Assembly (NCBI GenBank): GCA_031283515.1
Contig: JAITBS010000556.1
Location: 1-10,320, forward strand
Origin: Planctomycetaceae bacterium
GTDB taxonomy: Bacteria > Planctomycetota > Planctomycetia > Pirellulales > Thermoguttaceae
Length of the DNA stretch: 10,320 nucleotides
Direction: 5' to 3'
In this document: one piece after another, positions 4,483 through 10,320 of the stretch
Position numbering within the stretch: position 1 is the stretch's first letter
Layout of the letters: the number at the start of each line of letters is the position of its first letter
Made by a program: the position numbers and the translations under genes
The notes under the pieces: generated by a model
Told to the model about the DNA's origin: nothing
What the model saw: the letters and a program-made list of their open reading frames with translations, nothing else
Databases searched by the model: none

Positions 4483-6714
4483 TTAGTGATATTCTTCGAG
4501 ATCGTCAAGCCAATTTCGTATTTCCGGTTCCGGTTCGCACGAAAGATCACCTTTAACTAATTGACGTTGGAAATCAGCAGCTCCATTCTTAAAAAGTTCG
4601 GCAGCTTCAGCGTTTTCAAAACGTTTGTTGGGATCCGGTGCAATAAGACTCTTGCAAAAATCCATCAACATCTCACTCGATGCCACTGTTGGCGGAAGAA
4701 TTTTATGAAGTTGACTCGCCAGCAAAAGCCGCCCGTCAAGTCCTTTCAGATCAGAATTGACACCAAAAAGCCGTTGACCGGAAAGCATCTCAATCAGTAC
4801 ATAACCCAGACTCGCTATATCACTTCGCGGCGTAATATCCTTGCCTTCCAGAACTTCAGGAGCAGCATACGCCAATGTGTACGGACGCATCGGCGGACGA
4901 TTTTCAATTTCAAATGCGGAACCAATATCAACAAGTTTTGCGTTGCCGGTTCGTTTCAACATAATATTCGACGGCTTCACATCACCATGAACAATTCCTT
5001 CACGGTGCAATGCCCCAAGTGCTCCAAGACAATCACGAATAATCGGAATCGCCACACCCGGCATTAAACGCGGATGCATAATTCCGGTTGTTACCACAAC
5101 ATTATTGAGATATTTCCACCTTCCCGAAACAACTTTTTTCTGAAGATGGTCAAGCATTTCCTGACGCAAAAGTTGGCTCAAATCAAAACCATCTACCCAT
5201 TCCATTGACATAAACCGAATCCGATTCGTAGCACGCCAATTGTAAACAGACAAAAGATGATCATGTTGTATTTTTGCCACTTTGGCAGTGATTAACGCCA
5301 TATTACACATTTCTTCTTCATAAAGCAGATCGTTGGGAAAGCGTTCCGGTGAAAAAACTTTGATGGCAATGGGAAGAATAAAACCATCCGTTCCGCGTTG
5401 CTCACTAAGAAACACAACACCTTGACCGCCTTGACCGAGCATTTCCTTGAAATGAATATCTTCCTCCCAATGGACTTTCTGCATATCCAGCAAATTGTAA
5501 TACTCTTCACGCAGAATTTCCGAACATTCATTTACGCCGGTACCTGGAAAAAAGTGAGTTACAGAATTTTCAAATATTTCGGTGGTGGAATCCGGTAATG
5601 TTTCTTGCCGTTTCATTCCGATTTTTCGATTTCCATTGACGTTGGCGGTTTCTGTTGAGGGTAATTGTTGTTCGTAACTCTGTTTCTTAACATCAATCCA
5701 AAGCGGATAATCAGCACAACGAATCGGAAAACCGAGTTGTTTTCCTTCTGGTGTGAGAAAATTAATCAAGGGTTGTTTCTTTTTCCAGCGTGAAATATTG
5801 GCGATAAAAATATCAACGACATCTTCGAATCGCCGATGCGATTGTCCTCCGACATGGGGAGTGATAAGGACATTGGGATAAAAATCCCACAGCGAATGTT
5901 CCGGCGGCAAGGGTTCCGGCGAGGTAACATCCATGACAGCTCCGGCAATCAATCCTTGTTTCAAAGCATCTGCCAAATCCTGAGTAACAACAAGTTGCCC
6001 TCGCGCAACATTTACAAAAAGAGCCTCTTTTCGGAATAATTTGAAACGTTCAATATTGAATAATTCATTTGTTTGGGTATTTAATGGGAGACAGAGAACC
6101 ACAACATTGGATTCTGCAAGCAGTTTATCCAATTGATCGGCAGGCCAAAGTTGAGCGACATGAGGAGGTTTTTCGGTTGGAAACAGGTCTGTTGCCACAA
6201 TTCGGGTTTGGAAGGGAGCCAAAACTTCTGATAAACGCCGTCCAACTCCGCCGAAACCGACAATCCCAACTGTTAGACCGGTGAGATCATGTGTTGGTCG
6301 TCGAATGAATTTCCGGTAATCCGATACGGTTGAGTCGTACTGTTCACGATGAAAGGTCGAGAGGTTCCGCATCCAGGCGAGAATGAGAGAAAGGGTATGT
6401 TCGGCGACCTGATTGGCGAGGACACCGGAAGCGGTGGTAATGTTTATGCTTGACTGGATGACTGACGGAACTAAAAGCCAGTCCATTCCTGCTGCCGACG
6501 ACTGAATCCAACGAATCCGATGTTGCTGAACAAGAGCATCCCAATTGACGGGGACTTTGGCGTGACCACAAAAATAATCCGCGTCCATAAGTGCCGATGC
6601 GATATCTTTTTGCCCCACATTAATAATATCAACTTCAGACCAAGCCGTATGAATTCGGTCAATCAATGTTTGCTCAACGGGTGCTTCCTTAAAACAGACA
6701 ACAAGATTGGACAT
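4483..6714 (-). CDS. D-2-hydroxyacid dehydrogenase fused to Ser/Thr protein kinase
   Basis: One uninterrupted 743-codon frame joins two enzymes. Residues 1 to about 320 form a D-isomer-specific 2-hydroxyacid dehydrogenase, an NAD(P)-dependent family that interconverts 2-oxo acids and D-2-hydroxy acids. It has the Rossmann motif GFGGVG (153-158, preceded by VGIV), LCLPLNTQT (207-215), and the catalytic trio Arg238 in VNVARGQLV, Glu267 in SPEPLPPE and His287 in TPHVGG. After a Ser/Thr/Asn-rich linker (about 330-415), residues 416 to about 705 form a Hanks-type kinase. It has a glycine loop GQGGQGVV (427-434), AIKVF with Lys452, the catalytic loop HGDVKPSN (576-583), DIG (596-598) in place of DFG, AAPE (617-620) and SDIASLG (631-637). 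No membrane segment is visible, so it is probably cytosolic. A -10 TATAAT at 6788-6793 (minus) may drive it; no clear ribosome site precedes the ATG. Both domains look intact; the role of the fusion is unknown. Confidence 0.93.
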   Translation of the reverse strand: MSNLVVCFKEAPVEQTLIDRIHTAWSEVDIINVGQKDIASALMDADYFCGHAKVPVNWDALVQQHRIRWIQSSAAGMDWLLVPSVIQSSINITTASGVLANQVAEHTLSLILAWMRNLSTFHREQYDSTVSDYRKFIRRPTHDLTGLTVGIVGFGGVGRRLSEVLAPFQTRIVATDLFPTEKPPHVAQLWPADQLDKLLAESNVVVLCLPLNTQTNELFNIERFKLFRKEALFVNVARGQLVVTQDLADALKQGLIAGAVMDVTSPEPLPPEHSLWDFYPNVLITPHVGGQSHRRFEDVVDIFIANISRWKKKQPLINFLTPEGKQLGFPIRCADYPLWIDVKKQSYEQQLPSTETANVNGNRKIGMKRQETLPDSTTEIFENSVTHFFPGTGVNECSEILREEYYNLLDMQKVHWEEDIHFKEMLGQGGQGVVFLSEQRGTDGFILPIAIKVFSPERFPNDLLYEEEMCNMALITAKVAKIQHDHLLSVYNWRATNRIRFMSMEWVDGFDLSQLLRQEMLDHLQKKVVSGRWKYLNNVVVTTGIMHPRLMPGVAIPIIRDCLGALGALHREGIVHGDVKPSNIMLKRTGNAKLVDIGSAFEIENRPPMRPYTLAYAAPEVLEGKDITPRSDIASLGYVLIEMLSGQRLFGVNSDLKGLDGRLLLASQLHKILPPTVASSEMLMDFCKSLIAPDPNKRFENAEAAELFKNGAADFQRQLVKGDLSCEPEPEIRNWLDDLEEYH

Positions 6715-6787
6715 AAATGGGAAAATTATATGAGGAACCTGAAAAAAATCAGGATTTACAGCAAAAAATAAACTTCCAAGTCCTCCT

Positions 6788-6793
6788 ATTATA
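6788..6793 (-). promoter_or_regulatory. Possible -10 element of the dehydrogenase-kinase gene
   Basis: A perfect TATAAT on the minus strand lies 74 nt upstream of the ATG at 6714. At 17-nt spacing the -35 would be CTTAAA, a poor match, so the promoter may be weak or activator-dependent. The leader contains a small hairpin, CCTGA/TCAGG (6738-6753), with an A/T loop. Confidence 0.35.
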
Positions 6794-6861
6794 AACTAAC
6801 ATCAAAGATATTTAAGGGGAGCAATCCCATTCTGCAATGATTTTCGATATTTACGAATTGT

Positions 6862-6882
6862 ACTCTCCACTCTCCACTCTCA
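6862..6882. repeat. Tandem 7-mer ACTCTCC
   Basis: ACTCTCC occurs twice in tandem, followed by ACTCTCA and then ACTCT. It forms the left edge of a cluster of repeats and hairpins in the divergent intergenic region. It is simple sequence with no coding potential of its own. Confidence 0.6.
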
Positions 6883-6890
6883 ACTCTATT

Positions 6891-6972
6891 GCCCTTTCAG
6901 GGCGAAATTGTTGATGATGATTTTGTAACCCTACCCGTTGGGTAGGGCTGGCTTATACTGTCCTTTCTGGAC
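6891..6972. repeat. Cluster of three short hairpins, dispersed-repeat-like
   Basis: Three small palindromes follow each other: GCCCT/AGGGC (6891-6903), CCCTACCC/GGGTAGGG with a 3-nt loop (6929-6947, the strongest at 8 bp), and GTCC/GGAC (6960-6972). The loops of the first and third are similar (TTC and TTTCT). Evenly phrased hairpin clusters of this type look like a copy of a genome-wide intergenic element rather than a single terminator, but only one copy falls in this window. An ORF across it on the minus strand (6897-7094) is repeat translation and was not annotated. Confidence 0.5.
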
Positions 6973-6993
6973 GAGAATAATTCCACTGATATA

Positions 6994-7072
6994 TTACAAA
7001 TTCTGTGATAATCTGCGTAATCTGCGGACTGAAATTTACAAAATCTGTGATAATCTGCGTAATCTGCGGACT
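6994..7072. repeat. Two near-identical 37-bp direct repeats
   Basis: Copies at 6994-7030 and 7036-7072 share 36 of 37 bases and are separated by only 5 nt. Each contains an internal doublet, ATAATCTGCG then TAATCTGCGG. Related TCTGCGTAATCTGCGGA sequences are a common intergenic repeat in many environmental bacteria (recall, not searched). Two copies with a 5-nt gap are not a CRISPR array. Confidence 0.75.
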
Positions 7073-7289
7073 TGCCTTCAATAAATTTTTTCAAAATCTT
7101 GAAAATAGTCTTGAGTGATACGTGAGAAATAACTATTCTTCGTTTGTTGTTTATTTTGTTTGTTTATTTTGTTGATTTAACAAACCAATCGGTCATTCCT
7201 AATTGATTACAGTTGGGTTGGTTTTTTCGAGCCATCCGTGAAGTATTCAGTGCCGGACACACGTACGCATACAACGAAGAAAGAGAAAA
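7073..7289 (+). promoter_or_regulatory. Leader region of the LEPR-XLL protein gene
   Basis: This 217-nt stretch precedes the large gene and has no ORF of its own. It contains a tandem 13-mer, TTGTTTATTTTGT twice (7147-7172), and a possible weak stem, AAACCAA (7182-7188) with TTGGTTT (7218-7224), followed by further T residues. That stem would resemble an attenuator if transcription starts upstream of it. A candidate promoter, TTGAGT then 17 nt then TATTCT, ends near 7139 but is a poor match. A purine-rich AAGAAAGAGAAAA (7278-7290) provides the ribosome-binding stretch. Confidence 0.3.
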
Positions 7290-10200
7290 ATGACATTTTT
7301 ACGAAACTTAAAAAATCTGTTAAGCAGTATCATTGTATCACAAGAAACGCGTCCCCATGGATGGCGAACACGGCGATTAGCGCGGTTTGAGACGCTGGAA
7401 TCGCGGGAACTGCTTTCAGTAAATGTCTTGGGACCGGTAACAGGTTATGCTCAACAGAATGACCCTGCGGAAATTCAGTTCGATCTGACAACAAACGGGA
7501 ATACCACAACACAGTTTGATTTCACTGTTCAACGGTCAAACGGCAGTACACTTGATCCTTCACCTCTTCGTTTGTTCAATCGTTCAACCGGTCAAGCAAT
7601 TGGGTTATCGAATAGTGTTAACGGAACAACATTGAGTAGTGCTTCGGCGATGCTGGCAACGGGTTCTTATTCGATTTTTGTTTCGGCGGATAGCGGTGTG
7701 GGGAATTTTACGTTTGTTATTTCTCAAGAGAGTTTGAGCAAATCCGGTTTGGAAGTTCTGGTGTTGGCGGCGATTGCGCAACAACAACAGCCAAGCGGTT
7801 GGGCGAATCGAGTTGCTTATTACAATAATCTTTTGGCAAACACCAGTTATGCGGGAGCGGCTTCGGTGATGCCGATTGCCAAATACTATCCTGAAGTGGA
7901 TGTGAATGGTGACGGTAAAATTGACATGACGGATAATACCGTAGCAAAACAAAATGCAAACTCAACTTCCGGAACAATAAAATCGTATTCCGTCGTAACA
8001 CATAATCCCGTGCCGCCCACACTTCAAGATAACGGCAATGGTAATGTTACAATTCCGTCCAATCATCAGGTTCAAAGTATTGCCGGTCAATCGCTTCAAG
8101 CCGGTCAAAGTAAGGTATTGCCGAATGGTCAGGGAACGATAACACTTCAAACGAATGGTTCTTTGACATTCACGCCCAGTACGGATAGGGTCAAACAACT
8201 GGCACAGGGTGAAACGGAAAAAGTAAATGTTCCTGTGGCAACACAAGATGTTTACGGTAACGAATATACATTTACGGCGGTATTTACTGTAACCGGTCAA
8301 AATGAGTTACCGATATTGAGTAATTCCGAACCGGTCAGTTTAACGTTCAACCAGTCTGCCGGTTCAGGAACAATCAAAACAACCGATATTCTGGCACGTT
8401 GGACGGATTCTGATCATGGAGCCAAGTTATCGGTTGTCAATCCGGTTATTCAGACGGCGTCTTCTTCCAATACCGTACACAATTCAAAATACACGCCGGA
8501 AAAGCTGAAGCAATATTTATCGTTGACCGGCAGCGGAGTAACTTTTACTGTTTCGGATTCTTTTTTCGATGATCTCGGATTGAACGAAACACTGACAATA
8601 ACAGTGTATTACGGAGTTCAAGACGAATACGGACAATCGCCGAACACCGGAACGTTACGTTTTACCGTAAACGGTAAAGATAATCCGTCTGTTCTTACAG
8701 CCGGTCAAACGGTGTTTCAAATAATTTCAAACGATCTCAACAATCCGGTCAAACCGGTAAATGCCGGATTTTCAGTTACGGATTCCGACAAGAAAGATGC
8801 AGCCGGTTTTGTTTATTCGTTTTCAAATGTTAAAGAGGAAACTGTTAAAGCCAATGACGGATTGATTACCGGATTCAACACAACAACCGGAACATTTAAT
8901 ATTGATACGTCGAAACTTAAAAATCGTAATGCCAATTCTGTTATTACTATTGATGTTTCAGTAAAAAGTGTCAGCGGCGGAGTTGTTTCGAAAACATTAA
9001 CGATCAATTTGAATCCGGTTGCCGCACCAACTGTTCAAACCTTAGTTTTACAGACATCGGAAACAAATCAACAGACAGGAAAAGTGTTGCCGGCAATTGC
9101 CGGAACATCAGGCTTCAAAACGACCGGATTAACTATTGTCAACGCAAGCGGTTTCGGTACACTTCCAAACGGTGTTTCGCTGACAACAGTTGCCTCGCTT
9201 GATGAAAACGGTAATTTTGTATTCACGCCGAATAAAAACTTTGAATATTTGAAACAAGGCGATTCGCTTAAACTGAAATTTCAATACACCATTACCGATA
9301 CACAATACGGTTTGACAGGTCTTGGAACAATCGAATTAACAATCGCCGGAACTGCAACAGAACCAACAGGTCAAAGCAATCAAACTATCGGAGATAACGG
9401 AAAATATTCCGCAACAGAAAACAACGGCACCGTACCGGAGATTTCTGTATCAAAATCTGTTATTCTTGATGGTTGGACACTTCCAGACGGATTGGATGCT
9501 TATTCTGTAGGTCTTGGAGCAACGCCTATTGTTTTTGAAAAGTGGAGCGGCGGAACAGAAAATCCATTGGGTTCCGACTCACTGGGTTCCGTCAACATTG
9601 ATTCTTCCGGTAATCTTATCTTTTGGTCGGGTTCTTCAAGTTACAAAAAACTTGGTGCCGGTCAATGGTTGGATGTTGCGGTTCCGGTTTCTGTTTCTGT
9701 ACGCGGCGCAAGCGGTGCAACATATCCCATCGGCAAAGTTTTATTCCGAATCTATGGTGCCAATAATGTACCGGAATTAAATTGTCAATATGATAATTTT
9801 AGTTTTGCCTCAAATTCAAAGGATAATCTATCCATAAATCCGCAGTTCACAAAAAAGGATCCCGATCTGAACGACGCAACAAACCTGACATTCAGTATTG
9901 ATTCAACCTCGTCAGGTTACGGTTTTAAGATCGACTCAACAGGAATCATTTCGATTGCCAATCCCGATAAGTACAAACTAAACGGCGATTACACAATTAC
10001 AGTTGCGCTAAATGACAACAACGGCGGAACAGCAACAAAAGATATTAAAATTCACTTCGGCAAGGAGTCCAATCCTGAAGTTTCCAAGATTACTACTGTT
10101 TCTAAAGACGAAGACGATGCGGCTGTTTCGGAATTAGATTTGAACACTGCGATTACCGGTAAATCAGGACATTCTTATTCGATCAGTACGCCGGAATTGA

Positions 10201-10320
10201 AACAGATTTTGCTCAATGGAAATTCTTATTCTTTGGAAGGTAAATATGATACATTCGATATAGTAACAGGAAAATTCACCTTTAATCCAACAGCGAATCT
10301 TTTTGAGTTTCTAACAACAG
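7290..10320 (+). CDS. Giant LEPR-XLL surface/secreted protein with dockerin-like loop and VCBS/cadherin-like repeats (3' end outside window)
   Basis: The frame opens at ATG 7290 after a purine-rich site and has no stop up to the right edge, giving 1010 visible codons. Near the N-terminus a basic stretch, RPHGWRTRRLARFE, leads into TLESRELLSV (residues 35-44), the LEPR-XLL signature typical of very large planctomycete surface or exported proteins. At 204-212, DVNGDGKID is an EF-hand/dockerin-type calcium loop; no second loop is seen nearby. Then come extracellular beta-sandwich repeats. A VCBS-like unit (about 264-341) has GSLTFTPS and ends in FTVTGQNELP; another (about 610-687) has GNFVFTPNKNF and YTITDTQYG. 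A cadherin-like unit (850-924) has KKDPDLNDATNLTFSID and then YTITVALNDNNGG. A third FTFNPTANLFEFL begins at the edge. The composition is Thr/Ser/Asn/Gly-rich and cysteine-poor, as expected outside the cell. It is probably an adhesin or matrix protein; ligand unknown. Confidence 0.88.
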   Translation, partial: MTFLRNLKNLLSSIIVSQETRPHGWRTRRLARFETLESRELLSVNVLGPVTGYAQQNDPAEIQFDLTTNGNTTTQFDFTVQRSNGSTLDPSPLRLFNRSTGQAIGLSNSVNGTTLSSASAMLATGSYSIFVSADSGVGNFTFVISQESLSKSGLEVLVLAAIAQQQQPSGWANRVAYYNNLLANTSYAGAASVMPIAKYYPEVDVNGDGKIDMTDNTVAKQNANSTSGTIKSYSVVTHNPVPPTLQDNGNGNVTIPSNHQVQSIAGQSLQAGQSKVLPNGQGTITLQTNGSLTFTPSTDRVKQLAQGETEKVNVPVATQDVYGNEYTFTAVFTVTGQNELPILSNSEPVSLTFNQSAGSGTIKTTDILARWTDSDHGAKLSVVNPVIQTASSSNTVHNSKYTPEKLKQYLSLTGSGVTFTVSDSFFDDLGLNETLTITVYYGVQDEYGQSPNTGTLRFTVNGKDNPSVLTAGQTVFQIISNDLNNPVKPVNAGFSVTDSDKKDAAGFVYSFSNVKEETVKANDGLITGFNTTTGTFNIDTSKLKNRNANSVITIDVSVKSVSGGVVSKTLTINLNPVAAPTVQTLVLQTSETNQQTGKVLPAIAGTSGFKTTGLTIVNASGFGTLPNGVSLTTVASLDENGNFVFTPNKNFEYLKQGDSLKLKFQYTITDTQYGLTGLGTIELTIAGTATEPTGQSNQTIGDNGKYSATENNGTVPEISVSKSVILDGWTLPDGLDAYSVGLGATPIVFEKWSGGTENPLGSDSLGSVNIDSSGNLIFWSGSSSYKKLGAGQWLDVAVPVSVSVRGASGATYPIGKVLFRIYGANNVPELNCQYDNFSFASNSKDNLSINPQFTKKDPDLNDATNLTFSIDSTSSGYGFKIDSTGIISIANPDKYKLNGDYTITVALNDNNGGTATKDIKIHFGKESNPEVSKITTVSKDEDDAAVSELDLNTAITGKSGHSYSISTPELKQILLNGNSYSLEGKYDTFDIVTGKFTFNPTANLFEFLTT

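Noticed and set aside
4561..5067. Plus-strand 168-codon ORF
   Set aside because: It is antisense to the kinase domain and has a basic/Thr-rich composition without motifs.
5590..5760. Possible gene boundary or separate kinase start in the fusion linker
   Set aside because: The frame is continuous with no stop. The Met at 5616 has no well-placed ribosome site. Separate internal initiation is possible but unsupported.
6994..7072. Possible CRISPR array
   Set aside because: There are only two repeat copies, separated by 5 nt, with no spacer-sized interval and no cas genes.
6897..7094. Minus-strand 65-codon ORF with a SADYADYHR doublet
   Set aside because: It is a translation of the 37-bp direct repeats and hairpins; there is no ribosome site and the repeats explain the pattern.
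7330..8300. Series of minus-strand ORFs at 7330-8300
   Set aside because: They are shadows of the LEPR-XLL protein; the plus frame is continuous for 1010 codons with recognisable domains.

Overview
The window looks like the chromosome of a Planctomycete of moderate to low GC content. Four things point that way: a secretin with a long C-terminal tail, an ECF sigma factor of the planctomycete type (PF07638-like, carrying the signature DEEDVALSAMNSF), a Ser/Thr protein kinase encoded next to that sigma factor, and a very large secreted or surface protein that opens with a LEPR-XLL-type motif followed by a dockerin-like calcium loop and VCBS/cadherin-like repeats. The lineage is inferred from family knowledge; there is no rRNA or other phylogenetic marker here.

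Layout. 1-702 (+) is the C-terminal part of a secretin (GspD/PulD superfamily) entering from the left. 703-1466 has no intact gene. It holds a consensus-quality promoter (769-797) firing into a long hairpin with a T-tract (821-910), which is a candidate small RNA or a strong terminator. It also holds the frameshifted, 5'-truncated remnant of an IS481-like transposase on the minus strand (872-1403), and a nested inverted repeat that probably terminates the next gene. From 1463 to 6714 every gene lies on the minus strand. In transcription order they are: a 743-aa fusion of a D-2-hydroxyacid dehydrogenase with a Ser/Thr kinase (6714-4483), an ECF sigma factor (4254-3625), a 65-aa acidic helical protein (3482-3285) followed 24 nt later by a zeta-toxin-like kinase (3260-2667), and a DUF362 protein with a Tat-like signal (2398-1463). 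6715-7289 is a repeat-rich divergent intergenic region. 7290-10320 (+) is the first 1010 codons of the LEPR-XLL giant protein, which runs off the right edge.

How the parts may work together. The kinase fusion and the ECF sigma factor are neighbours on one strand. This fits the known planctomycete theme of kinases genomically linked to ECF sigma factors, so they may form one signalling unit, with the dehydrogenase domain as a possible metabolite or NAD(H)-sensing input (inference). The small protein plus zeta-like kinase looks like a toxin-antitoxin type pair with its own strong promoter. The secretin and the giant protein sit at opposite ends of the window and nothing here links them directly. 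The most unusual item is the dehydrogenase-kinase fusion; the next is the orphan promoter plus long hairpin at 769-910.
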